Assembly (NCBI GenBank): GCA_009929615.1
Contig: SAAB01000004.1
Location: forward strand, 1 to 64,000
Source: Clostridia bacterium
Lineage (GTDB): Bacteria > Bacillota > Clostridia > Lachnospirales > Lachnospiraceae
DNA: 64,000 bases
Direction: 5' to 3'
This document shows positions 8,432-16,699 of this stretch, piece by piece. Numbering within the stretch: position 1 is the first letter of the stretch; every line of letters starts with the position of its first letter. The position numbers and the translations under genes were made by a program. The notes beneath the pieces were generated by a model that had not been told where the DNA came from, searched no databases, and saw only the letters and a program-made list of their open reading frames with translations.

Positions 8432-9124
8432 ATGACAGATTCATGCATCGACGGCTTAAGGCTGGTTTCGACCAGTTACCACATTGGTTTACCCTGGATT
8501 GAATGGTCAGAGGCGAGATCCTACATCGTATGCCGAGCACTGGTAGATCAGGGAGTAATTGCCGGAACTGCTACTATAGGAACACGTCGAAAAAAGGTCA
8601 AAGAACGCATCAATCCAGGAGATCGTGGGTTATACCAAGTCACTGAAACTCAGTACGGATGGATAGCACTTAAGGGTGGTGGCGTGATCGATCCCTGCGG
8701 CTTTCTTGGTAACTCTTTTTCCGGCCCGGAACCCCAGTTTTGTATCCTTGAGAATGATGAGTGCTATATCAGGGGTATAAATCCTGTTCAGTGCCCGAGA
8801 ACTCACTTACCTGAACATCTTGTAAGTGATGAGTTATTCCCGCTAACACGCGGTGTTATGCGCGATACATGCAGCCGTCTGCTGGGTTACAGGTTGCATA
8901 TACAGGGATTGACTATGTCAGAGGCAGCATACCTTCTGTCGAGACCGCTTACCGATTTTGACCGGTACAGCCGCCTGGTATATGAATACTTTATTAAAAT
9001 GGGACTAAGCAGCATTATGCCATTAAGCAACATCAAAATGCTGCATCCGAATTTAGCCCGTAAAGGTTGGCGTTCATTTTATAACGACCTGGATATGGAC
9101 GAACTTGAAGCGTTTCTTAAATGA
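8432..9124 (+). CDS. Hypothetical protein, 230 aa
   Basis: I do not recognise this protein. It is soluble, with scattered Cys residues and no signal peptide. The start at 8432 is set by GGAG at 8421; a TTG farther upstream would lie inside the terminator. It stands alone between a terminator and a bidirectional terminator, with no obvious promoter motif. Codon use and composition match the surrounding genes. Confidence 0.55.
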   Translation: MTDSCIDGLRLVSTSYHIGLPWIEWSEARSYIVCRALVDQGVIAGTATIGTRRKKVKERINPGDRGLYQVTETQYGWIALKGGGVIDPCGFLGNSFSGPEPQFCILENDECYIRGINPVQCPRTHLPEHLVSDELFPLTRGVMRDTCSRLLGYRLHIQGLTMSEAAYLLSRPLTDFDRYSRLVYEYFIKMGLSSIMPLSNIKMLHPNLARKGWRSFYNDLDMDELEAFLK

Positions 9125-9127
9125 TAA

Positions 9128-9154
9128 AATCAGGGTTCATCCCGAACCCTGATT
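9128..9154. terminator. Bidirectional terminator
   Basis: AATCAGGGTTC and GAACCCTGATT form an 11-bp stem with a 5-base loop and short A/T flanks, between two converging genes. It can end transcripts from both sides. Confidence 0.8.
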
Positions 9155-9159
9155 AAAAT

Positions 9160-9732
9160 TCAATAATTAGGTATGTAATCCACACCACCAGTCCAACGAG
9201 ATTCCCAGTGGGCCAGATACAGCGCTGTAACATCTGGTGCGTTATAAAGTACAAGGCTATTTTCACTATTTTTATTGAAAGCCGAACTTGAGTAATTATA
9301 ACTACCGGTTTCAACAGATATCCTATCAACACACAAATACTTATCATGGTGCAGAAGAAATTGATCATTCGTCCGTAACGGAATGCCCGCGTTAACTACT
9401 GTATTCATAGTCGAGACTGCATATCGGTTATTATTTTGCCCTTTGTCAACTACGATCCTGACATCTACTCCCCTTCGGTGAGCATTAATTAATGCTTTCG
9501 CAATTACGGGTGACGTAAAAGAGTATGCCGCCATACGGATTTCCTGCTGAGCTGAATTGATCAGATCCAGTATTGCTTTCTGTGCAGACCCTTCAGGTGA
9601 AAATCCGACAACGACTCTAACGCCACCAGCCGGTAGCATTACTTCTGTTGGATTATCAGCCTGTGCAAAAGTAGAAAAAAATAATAATCCCAACGATGTC
9701 AACGTACTGACCAACACCTCTGATTTCAACAT
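9160..9732 (-). CDS. Secreted phospholipase D-family nuclease (Nuc/EDTA-resistant type)
   Basis: This 190-residue protein has a signal peptide (cleavage after AQA, about residue 24) and one HKD-type motif (HHDKYLCVD, followed by SYNYSSSAFNKNSEN). It therefore belongs to the single-motif PLD nucleases such as plasmid pKM101 Nuc, which dimerise to form the active site in the periplasm. The start at 9732 has GAGG directly upstream; an alternative ATG at 9756 lacks a site. Nuc-type genes are common near IncN and IncA/C-like tra regions and are not needed for transfer. A plausible role is degradation of periplasmic DNA. Confidence 0.85.
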   Translation of the reverse strand: MLKSEVLVSTLTSLGLLFFSTFAQADNPTEVMLPAGGVRVVVGFSPEGSAQKAILDLINSAQQEIRMAAYSFTSPVIAKALINAHRRGVDVRIVVDKGQNNNRYAVSTMNTVVNAGIPLRTNDQFLLHHDKYLCVDRISVETGSYNYSSSAFNKNSENSLVLYNAPDVTALYLAHWESRWTGGVDYIPNY

Positions 9733-9993
9733 ATCCACCTCGTTTAAATGTGACACTAGTAAAGTTGGCTTTCATACTCAAAAAGAAGTTTTCATCCAGA
9801 TTTTCATATATGTTAATAGACACGGATAAATGTCACCTTATATCACACATTGCTATTGTATAACGCCCTGCTTTAACAATGAAATCAAACAAAACAAATT
9901 TTATATTAATAAAGTTCCCGGCTCAAACTCGTTAAATAGCTGGAGAACATCCAAAGATCGAAATTATTAAAACTCGTTATTAAGGATGTTTAA

Positions 9994-10329
9994 ATGAACG
10001 CTATCAAATTTGAGAAGTTTAAAACCCCGCTGGTGATCACCGGCATTCTGATTCTTGCCATTGTTACCGCTCACGCTTCTGGTTCAACCCAGGCAGGTTT
10101 TGACGATGTATGGCTCAAAATCTCTGATTACATGCAGGGTTCTCTGGGTAAGGTGCTGATCGGTCTTATCGTTCTGGTTGGTCTCGCAGCTGCTGTTGTA
10201 CGTCAGAGTCTGATGTCACTGGCGGTTGCTGTTGGTGGTGCGATCTCCCTGTACTACTCACCGGACATTATCAATGGCATGATGGCCGCATCCCACGCAG
10301 TGCAAACCACTTTACCGGCATTCATGTAA
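9994..10329 (+). CDS. traA: TraA-like conjugative pilin precursor
   Basis: This 111-residue protein has a signal sequence cleaved after AHA (residue 28). The mature peptide of 83 residues has a central hydrophobic pair of helices (about 48-90), the shape of an F-type pilin subunit. The gene stands alone with its own terminator, 11 kb ahead of traL, whereas in F traA directly precedes traL. Codon use is biased towards highly expressed codons (CTG, GGT, CGT), as expected for a pilin. The LepB-like peptidase at 3598 could process it. An A/T-rich leader of about 240 bases precedes it. The call rests on size, topology and context; a similar pilin is known in R27-type systems as TrhA. Confidence 0.7.
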   Translation: MNAIKFEKFKTPLVITGILILAIVTAHASGSTQAGFDDVWLKISDYMQGSLGKVLIGLIVLVGLAAAVVRQSLMSLAVAVGGAISLYYSPDIINGMMAASHAVQTTLPAFM

Positions 10330-10342
10330 CCATCATGGATGT

Positions 10343-10372
10343 AAAAAAAACCGGCTCTGGCCGGTTTTTTTA
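10343..10372. terminator. Strong bidirectional terminator after pilin gene
   Basis: ACCGGC and GCCGGT form the stem with a 4-base loop, flanked by A-run and T-run. It lies between the converging pilin gene and DUF1294 gene. Confidence 0.9.
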
Positions 10373-10377
10373 CATCT

Positions 10378-10665
10378 TCATATTTTATTTCCCGCCCATA
10401 GAAAATTCCATAATCCGATGTAAAGAACTATCCAGACCGCAACGATAACCCGGAACCGACGTTGGTAAGCACTGCGTGTTTTGTGTTTAAACATTCGTTG
10501 AGCAATGAAACAACCTGGCCACCCGCCCAGCACAATGAGCGCATCCAGCGTCAGTTCATCCACACGGTACTCGCCAGCAGTCGCGGCCTTTTTATCTTTG
10601 TAATAGATGTAAATCGAAATCAGACTCCAGATTGACATCCAGACAAAGGACGATAAATAAAACAT
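10378..10665 (-). CDS. DUF1294-family membrane protein
   Basis: This 95-residue protein has N-terminal and C-terminal membrane segments and the conserved middle of DUF1294 (AATAGEYRVDELTL, then LGGWPG and FKHKTRS). Function is unknown for the family. GGAGGT stands ideally before the ATG at 10665. The gene is monocistronic on the minus strand and converges on the pilin gene. Such genes occur widely on chromosomes and plasmids as single units. Confidence 0.85.
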   Translation of the reverse strand: MFYLSSFVWMSIWSLISIYIYYKDKKAATAGEYRVDELTLDALIVLGGWPGCFIAQRMFKHKTRSAYQRRFRVIVAVWIVLYIGLWNFLWAGNKI

Positions 10666-10748
10666 AGATTACCTCCTGTTGAGGGCCGCAGTAATAGTTT
10701 GATGGTACTATCTTATTGTATTACTCATGAACAGATAAATTTGTATTC

Positions 10749-10781
10749 TTAAAAATGGGTACAATTTGCCCCCATTTTTAA
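10749..10781. promoter_or_regulatory. Perfect 11-bp palindrome, candidate operator
   Basis: TTAAAAATGGG and CCCATTTTTAA are separated by 11 bases. The element lies in the divergent region between the DUF1294 gene and the helicase gene, 60 bases before the helicase start. It could be a repressor site or a terminator-like hairpin. Confidence 0.45.
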
Positions 10782-10840
10782 ATCATTCGCGCCGTGTCAA
10801 AAGGTACTATGAAACGATATCTAACATAAAGGTAATTCTG

Positions 10841-12316
10841 ATGCCGGTAACTGATGAACAGAACGTGATCATAGGTTTCAAACCTACACCTGGCAGTATT
10901 GTTTCAGTACAGGCATACGCGGGGTCTGGTAAGACCTTTACACTAAAAGAATTCGCGGATGCAAACCCCTCACTCAAAATTCTCTATATCGTTTTTAATA
11001 AAGCTATTAAAGATGATGCAAAAAAGAAATTCCCAAAAAACGTCGAGTGTAAAACATCTCATGGTTTGGCCGTGACCCGGTACAAACACTTTGCTCATAA
11101 ATACAGACAGTTTATATCCGTGAGCGAATACCGCGCAATGATGGGTGAAGATGACTGGAGAGTGGTTAAGCTTGCAATAAATGGGCTTACCCATTTCATG
11201 AATTCAGATGAACACGAAATTACTACTGAACACGTACTTAAAGACTTAAGTAAAACCGATAAAATATCTCAAAGCAGGTTGGATCAAGCGCTACGTGCAG
11301 CAAAACGTACATGGCAAATGCAATCTGACCCACTCAACGATGCCTATTGCTCACCGAATACCATCCTCAAGTTGTTCCAGTTATCGAACCCAGCCCTAGA
11401 CCAGTTCTACAATGTCATTCTCTTCGACGAATCGCAGGACGCAAATCCGGTAACGATCGATATCGTTCTTAGAAACAACTGCTGCAAAGTTTTTGTCGGC
11501 GACCAGCACCAAGTGATAAACCGCTGGCGCGGTGCGGAAAACGCCCTTGAGATTGTTGAAGACCACGGGGCTCAGGTTATGCGCCTGACTAAGTCATTCC
11601 GGTTTGGGCCTCTTGTTGCAGCACTGGCCAACGTTGTGCTGTCAATGAAGGGTGAAACGTTCCCCTTGGTAGGCCTGGGTAGTCTTGATGCTATCGTTGA
11701 GCCATCGGCGATACAGGATCAAAACTTTTACGCCATCATCAGCCGCACCTACATGGGAGTCATACAATCTGCCTACGAGTCGATTATGTGGGGCAAACGG
11801 GTGATGTGGAATGGAGGTATTTCAAAATACCGTCTCGACGAGCTCCTTGATTTACATGCGCTAAAAACAGGTAACATTGCTGCTATTAAAAATAACCGTA
11901 TCACTACGGAATACGGGAACTGGGCAAATTTTTTAGAGATCGCAGAAACCACCAAGGACGTGGACATGGTGCGGGCGATTAAGTTAATGGAAGTCTATGC
12001 TGATATCCCCGGGATGGTTGAGACCATGAGGATGAATGAAGCCAGAACAGAAAAGGAAGCTGATTTAATTGTTACCACAGCCCATACCTCGAAGGGAAAG
12101 GAATTTGACCATGTCATCATCAATGACGACTTCCCATCCATTATAGAAGCCGTTGTGATGAAGAAGCCACGGGAAGTAATTATTGACGAACTTAATCTGC
12201 TGTACGTAACTATTACCAGAACCAAGAAATCTGTAAACATCAATACTTCGTTAATGGAGCTATTAGAAGAATACCGAAGTCGTATTGAGCGAAATGTTTC
12301 AGTAGTGATAATCTGA
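10841..12316 (+). CDS. UvrD/Rep-type superfamily 1 DNA helicase
   Basis: This 491-residue protein has the SF1 helicase motifs in order: motif I AYAGSGKT (residues 25-32), motif II LFDESQDANP near 205, motif III VGDQHQVINRWRGA near 225, motif V HTSKGKEFDHVIINDD near 425 and motif VI NLLYVTITRTKK near 455. It is shorter than UvrD (720 residues), with reduced 1B and 2B insertions, as in plasmid and phage UvrD-like helicases. The start at 10841 follows AAAGGT; the upstream in-frame start lies in the palindrome region. Its role could be strand clearance during plasmid replication or transfer. It is a single-gene unit between the palindrome and a terminator. Confidence 0.88.
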   Translation: MPVTDEQNVIIGFKPTPGSIVSVQAYAGSGKTFTLKEFADANPSLKILYIVFNKAIKDDAKKKFPKNVECKTSHGLAVTRYKHFAHKYRQFISVSEYRAMMGEDDWRVVKLAINGLTHFMNSDEHEITTEHVLKDLSKTDKISQSRLDQALRAAKRTWQMQSDPLNDAYCSPNTILKLFQLSNPALDQFYNVILFDESQDANPVTIDIVLRNNCCKVFVGDQHQVINRWRGAENALEIVEDHGAQVMRLTKSFRFGPLVAALANVVLSMKGETFPLVGLGSLDAIVEPSAIQDQNFYAIISRTYMGVIQSAYESIMWGKRVMWNGGISKYRLDELLDLHALKTGNIAAIKNNRITTEYGNWANFLEIAETTKDVDMVRAIKLMEVYADIPGMVETMRMNEARTEKEADLIVTTAHTSKGKEFDHVIINDDFPSIIEAVVMKKPREVIIDELNLLYVTITRTKKSVNINTSLMELLEEYRSRIERNVSVVII

Positions 12317-12317
12317 C

Positions 12318-12350
12318 AAAAAAAGCCCTGGTTAATTCAGGGCTCTTTTT
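12318..12350. terminator. Terminator between helicase and DsbA-like gene
   Basis: GCCCTG and CAGGGC pair across a 7-base loop and are followed by six Ts on the plus strand, with an A-run on the other side. It serves both converging genes. Confidence 0.85.
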
Positions 12351-12355
12351 TATTT

Positions 12356-13255
12356 CTATTTATCTTGTTGAGCTGGTGAGGCTTCGCCTGATGTGTCTCT
12401 CTGAGAATCGACAACCATAGACTGGATCACTTCAACGAATTTTGAGAAGGGCTGTGCGCCTACAACAGAGACTTCTTTACCGGTGACATTATCACGCACA
12501 ATCGTGGTTGGTGTACCATCAACACCGGCAGCTGAACCGGCCTCCATATCCTGCTTAATGCGCTTAATCACTTCAGTACTGCCCATACAGGTATCAAATT
12601 TCGCCTGGTCTACCTCAAACAGTGCTGGGATGCTGTCCGCATCCTTAAAACCTTTACCGTTTGTTTCAGTATGGTTAAACCAATAATCAGTAACGGCCCA
12701 GAAAGCACTCGGCCCTTTCTGCTCCGCAATACACTCAGCAACAGCTGCGCCCTTCGATGCGACCGGCTCATGGAATGACATAGGGTAATGACGCCATTCC
12801 CAGTTAACAGCCCCGGCTGTCGCGGTATCAACGATATACTTCGGCGTTTCTTTGAAGCGTTTGCAGAATGGACACTCCAGATCTTCATAGTTGATCAACG
12901 AAAACCGAGCGCCAGGCTCGCCATAGATATAACGGCCATCAGTATTTTTATTTGCTTTGTCCCAGCCTTTATAGAGTGCCTTTCGTTCTTCCGCGAGCTT
13001 TTGGTCGGCGATAGACTTAAGAGCACCCTTTACTTCGTCCTGAATATTTCCGTTCACTCCCTGTTGAACTGCGGGGTTCTTGGCCAGCGATGTACTAATT
13101 TTATCCAGCAGTTGATTGGTCATCACCTGGGTTTTGTACGAGATAAAACTAATTACCATCAACCAAACCATTCCGATTACAACAACGATTCCCCCGGCCC
13201 AGGCAAAAATTGTTTTATTTCCAGAACTGCACTTTTCATTTCTTTGCTTATCCAT
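12356..13255 (-). CDS. Membrane-anchored DsbA-like thiol oxidoreductase
   Basis: This 299-residue protein has a membrane segment at residues 16-40, a helical linker, and a thioredoxin-fold domain from about 105 with the active site CPFC (128-131). A cis-proline loop lies in VDGTPTTIV. It fits the Thioredoxin_4/DsbA group acting in the periplasm. The start at 13255 has GAGGGT upstream; an earlier in-frame start overlaps the lipoprotein gene. A second DsbA-like protein (20067), a DsbC-like one (28402) and TraF (49672) are also present, so disulphide formation in Tra proteins seems to be plasmid-supplied. TraU, TraH and TraN are Cys-rich clients. Confidence 0.85.
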   Translation of the reverse strand: MDKQRNEKCSSGNKTIFAWAGGIVVVIGMVWLMVISFISYKTQVMTNQLLDKISTSLAKNPAVQQGVNGNIQDEVKGALKSIADQKLAEERKALYKGWDKANKNTDGRYIYGEPGARFSLINYEDLECPFCKRFKETPKYIVDTATAGAVNWEWRHYPMSFHEPVASKGAAVAECIAEQKGPSAFWAVTDYWFNHTETNGKGFKDADSIPALFEVDQAKFDTCMGSTEVIKRIKQDMEAGSAAGVDGTPTTIVRDNVTGKEVSVVGAQPFSKFVEVIQSMVVDSQRDTSGEASPAQQDK

Positions 13256-13277
13256 TGTACCCTCGCATTTTGATGGA

Positions 13278-13847
13278 TTAGGACTTAGGTTGTTGGTTAT
13301 CGATCTGCATCTGAATTCGATATTTCCGCAGCTCTTCCGGTTCACCACTGGAAAGCACATTTAATTCGTGGGCACTTAACCGATAGCCAGGTGTTGAGCA
13401 GTATTTATCTTTGATACGGAGGTATTCAGCCCTACTGGCGTTCTGTGTGTTATTAGGAAGGAGAAAGGTATTTTCCCCGCAAAATGCTGGGGTCTGTGTG
13501 AACGTGCCACGCGGCCCATTGGCATACTTTGTGTTTGCCACTGAAGTGAGCAAGACCTGGGTGTAATTGTCATGTGCCACATATCGCTTCCCGGATGGAT
13601 CATTGATGGCATACGGACTCACGAGCGTATGCTCATACCCAGGGTAACGTATAGCCGCGCCACCGCGTTCTGTACCACGCCAGGATTCGGAGTACTGATA
13701 CTGGTAGGGGTACTCGGCCCTGGCGGGGAGATTGCGCGTTTCGTCGAGGTAAGTACGTTGTGGCTTACCTGTCCCACTGCAACCGCTGGTGATTACGCCG
13801 GTAATAACCACCAGCAGGGGCAAAACAATTTTATTCGCCAATTTCAT
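13278..13847 (-). CDS. Tra-region lipoprotein, unknown
   Basis: This 189-residue protein has a lipoprotein signal with lipobox TSGC (Cys23). The mature part is rich in Tyr, Pro and Arg and contains two further Cys (in AFCGEN and KYCSTPG) that could form a disulphide. I do not recognise a family. It lies 22 bases upstream of the DsbA-like gene in one operon, which suggests that it may be a client or partner. It is divergent from the relaxase gene, sharing a control region of about 150 bases that contains a CAAAACG box. Confidence 0.6.
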   Translation of the reverse strand: MKLANKIVLPLLVVITGVITSGCSGTGKPQRTYLDETRNLPARAEYPYQYQYSESWRGTERGGAAIRYPGYEHTLVSPYAINDPSGKRYVAHDNYTQVLLTSVANTKYANGPRGTFTQTPAFCGENTFLLPNNTQNASRAEYLRIKDKYCSTPGYRLSAHELNVLSSGEPEELRKYRIQMQIDNQQPKS

Positions 13848-13918
13848 TGCTTAGTCTCCAATTGGATAGCAACGTCATTATCTTAATTTCTCACCCTTGA
13901 CGTTATGTTTTATGAAGA

Positions 13919-13936
13919 CAAAACGTCGTCATTTTC
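13919..13936 (+). promoter_or_regulatory. Candidate activator box before relaxase gene
   Basis: CAAAACGTCGTCATTTTC lies 61 bases upstream of the relaxase start. It matches CAAAACGTTGCCATTTTT at 49269 and CAAAACGTCCCCATTTTT at 63171 at nearly every position. A role as an FlhC-like activator site is inferred from recurrence and placement. Confidence 0.5.
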
Positions 13937-13996
13937 CAGCACGATTTTTTTCTCAATCGGTTAACTTACAAGGTACTTAACCGGAGAAATCTTTTA

Positions 13997-16699
13997 ATGC
14001 TGAGACACATTAAAAATATTCTGAATACTTTTTTGCCTGATAACAAAAAGGCTACCACTGATCTATTCGGTGACGAAATCGATATGTCAGTAGATGAAGA
14101 AATCGGGAAACTCATTTCATCACGAGATAATATGCGCTATCCGGCAAGCGAAATCGGATTCCCGGCTCAAGTACCGGGTGAGTACGTATTACGTCATTAC
14201 CAGAAACCACTTGTGATGGCGATTAAACGAGAACTGGATATTAGGGACTCTGAGTTTAATCAGCTTATTCTTCCTATGCTGATAAATTTCGCTAACTTTG
14301 TTCACCTCTTCCCGGCATCCGAAAACCATCATCACCGTGCTGCAACCGGATTGTTGCGTCATTCATTGGAAGTGTGTTTCCAGTGTATCCGGCGTTCTAA
14401 AAACATCGAGTTTGATTCAATGGCGGTTCCCGTACATAAATCAAATCGTGCATTAGCATGGCGACTTGCAGTCGCAGCTGGTGGGCTACTTCATGACCTC
14501 GGGAAACCATTTACCGATTTTGAAGTATGGAACGAAGACGGGAAAATTCACTGGCCTCCAGGCCATGAACCAATCCATGTCTGGGCAAAAGAGAACAATG
14601 TAAAAAGATACTATCTTGTATGGAAACCAGGCCGTCACCGCCAGCATACCTCCAGCACGAGCAATATGTTGTTGATGATCATGCCAAAAGAAATGCATGT
14701 TTACCTTCTTAACGGCGGGAATGATATTTTCAATGAATTGACCCGGGCACTGATTGCCAGTGCGCAGCTCAATGCAGAAAAAATCAGTGGTCAGGACGTT
14801 AAAAACAAGATCCTCACTACCATTAAGGCCGCCGACTCAGCATCCGTTAACTATGATATGCGGCAATACGCCGGTGATGCGATTCGTGCAAGCCAGTCAG
14901 GTGTACCTGCGGTTCAGCGTGTAGTTGATGCCATGCGCCATAGATTGAAAAAAGGAGATTGGATTCCCAACAAGCCAGGAAGCCCTGTATGGGTGACTAC
15001 CTATGGCGTATTCATCGTCTGGGGTGTTGCGGTCAAGGATATTATTGAGACCGTTAGGAACTCCGGCGCTGTTATTCCACAAACCCAGAATAGTCTGGCT
15101 GACCTGATGCTAAGTTATCATCTCTGTCGACCAAACGTTCACCAGGACGATGACACTGCATACTGGCGTATTGCCCCTCATATCTTGAATGATAAAAGTT
15201 CAAGAGAAAGCAAAGACCCTAAAGTTGCGTTGAGCTGCATCCTTCTGATATCTCCAGAAGTACTATTTGTCGATACTGTTGACCCTCTACCATGCAGCAG
15301 CCGCATCCGTATTGAAGGTAAATGGGTGGAATACCTGACCGGGAGGCCAAACCAGCCAAAACTCGTCGAAAGCGAACCCTACATTGGTCAGAAGCCGGTT
15401 CCGTCAACCGGAATACCGAATGAGGTCGACCGCTCAGTTTTACAGGGCGGAACAATCATTGCTGATGAACAGGAATCTCCACTGGAGAGTATTTTTGGAA
15501 ACCGACAGGTTACGCCGGAAAACGCCCACGAACTGCTGCATAAGCTCAATCTGCTTTCTGATGAGGACTACAATCGTGTAAAGGAAAGAAATACCAGTAC
15601 CAAAAATCAAAAAGATTGTCTGGATGACACTAATTCACCAACAACTGAGCTGGCGGGCAGCGGGGAATCAAAAGGGCTCAAAGATAATCAACCAAAGCCA
15701 GTGTCGGAGAATAATGAACCCAAGCGCCGTCTTTCCCTCAAAGAAACCCTGGCATCGGCACAAACAGAGATTGAGTTCTCTGTACCCAGTTCACTTATAA
15801 AAGAACCAAACCATAAAACTCTGAACGAAACCCTTGAGTTTCATTCAATCATCAACTCGTATAATAGCAACGAACCAACTTCAAGCGATGCATTGGATCA
15901 GACCCAGCCCTCACCTACCCGTCAGGCATTAAAGGAAATTCAGCTGCACCAGGATGCTGTCGATACCGGCATTCAGTCTGGTGAGGTAATTGATGATTAT
16001 TCAATTTACGAAGATTATGATTCCATGTGGCAGGATGACGTGAAAGCTGATAACGATTTTGGTTACTCGGCTCATGCGGATACTTCGGCCAACATACCGG
16101 CTAACGTAAAATTTTACGATAAATTTAGTCAGCTATACGTATCTGGTCTTGAAGCGGCCAAAGAATTTCTCGTTAAATATGTTACCGACCACTCAGACGA
16201 TCTTTTCATTGAATCAGGCCACTTAATCATTGCTATTGATAAAGATTTTGATGAGCGTAATTATGCTCTGCTTCAGGACTCCAACTGGTTATGGCAAAGG
16301 TTTATGGAAGCCCCAGCCCAGTATTATTTCCATCGTACTCAGAAGTGCTTATATCTCAGAAAAGAACTTAATAATGATATCGACTTGCTGATGGATGGGA
16401 AGTTTAACGATCTGCTTTACTCTGCTTTAACTGATGTTTCTGATAAAGATTACAACATTACAGATTTATGCAATGAAATGATTTCAAAAGGTATGCTGAA
16501 GCGAACCTATTCTGGAGAGCCTGTCATTGCCGTAAGCGTTGCCTTAAAGCGACGTATTGCGGATGAACTCGGCATTGATATTACTCAATTGCAGAAGATT
16601 ATGCTGATGCACTTTGATTTCTATTCAAAGACCGGTGTTGACTACATTCTTCCTAATAGTGAACGAATGCATAATCAAATGGTGGATAAAGATGAGTGA
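13997..16699 (+). CDS. traI: TraI conjugative relaxase, MOBH family
   Basis: This 900-residue relaxase nicks oriT and pilots the transferred strand. The MOBH signature is clear: LFPASENHHHRAATGLLRHS with the HHH triad at residues 111-113, then the HD-hydrolase motif GGLLHDLGK with His-Asp at 166-167. Residues about 510-690 are low-complexity and acidic. A conserved C-terminal domain (about 705-890) resembles the TraI_2 C-terminal winged-helix region. It lacks the SF1 helicase half of F TraI, as is normal for MOBH. GGAGA precedes the ATG. Its last 8 bases overlap the coupling protein start. A CAAAACG box lies upstream. The oriT is not evident in the window. Confidence 0.93.
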   Translation: MLRHIKNILNTFLPDNKKATTDLFGDEIDMSVDEEIGKLISSRDNMRYPASEIGFPAQVPGEYVLRHYQKPLVMAIKRELDIRDSEFNQLILPMLINFANFVHLFPASENHHHRAATGLLRHSLEVCFQCIRRSKNIEFDSMAVPVHKSNRALAWRLAVAAGGLLHDLGKPFTDFEVWNEDGKIHWPPGHEPIHVWAKENNVKRYYLVWKPGRHRQHTSSTSNMLLMIMPKEMHVYLLNGGNDIFNELTRALIASAQLNAEKISGQDVKNKILTTIKAADSASVNYDMRQYAGDAIRASQSGVPAVQRVVDAMRHRLKKGDWIPNKPGSPVWVTTYGVFIVWGVAVKDIIETVRNSGAVIPQTQNSLADLMLSYHLCRPNVHQDDDTAYWRIAPHILNDKSSRESKDPKVALSCILLISPEVLFVDTVDPLPCSSRIRIEGKWVEYLTGRPNQPKLVESEPYIGQKPVPSTGIPNEVDRSVLQGGTIIADEQESPLESIFGNRQVTPENAHELLHKLNLLSDEDYNRVKERNTSTKNQKDCLDDTNSPTTELAGSGESKGLKDNQPKPVSENNEPKRRLSLKETLASAQTEIEFSVPSSLIKEPNHKTLNETLEFHSIINSYNSNEPTSSDALDQTQPSPTRQALKEIQLHQDAVDTGIQSGEVIDDYSIYEDYDSMWQDDVKADNDFGYSAHADTSANIPANVKFYDKFSQLYVSGLEAAKEFLVKYVTDHSDDLFIESGHLIIAIDKDFDERNYALLQDSNWLWQRFMEAPAQYYFHRTQKCLYLRKELNNDIDLLMDGKFNDLLYSALTDVSDKDYNITDLCNEMISKGMLKRTYSGEPVIAVSVALKRRIADELGIDITQLQKIMLMHFDFYSKTGVDYILPNSERMHNQMVDKDE

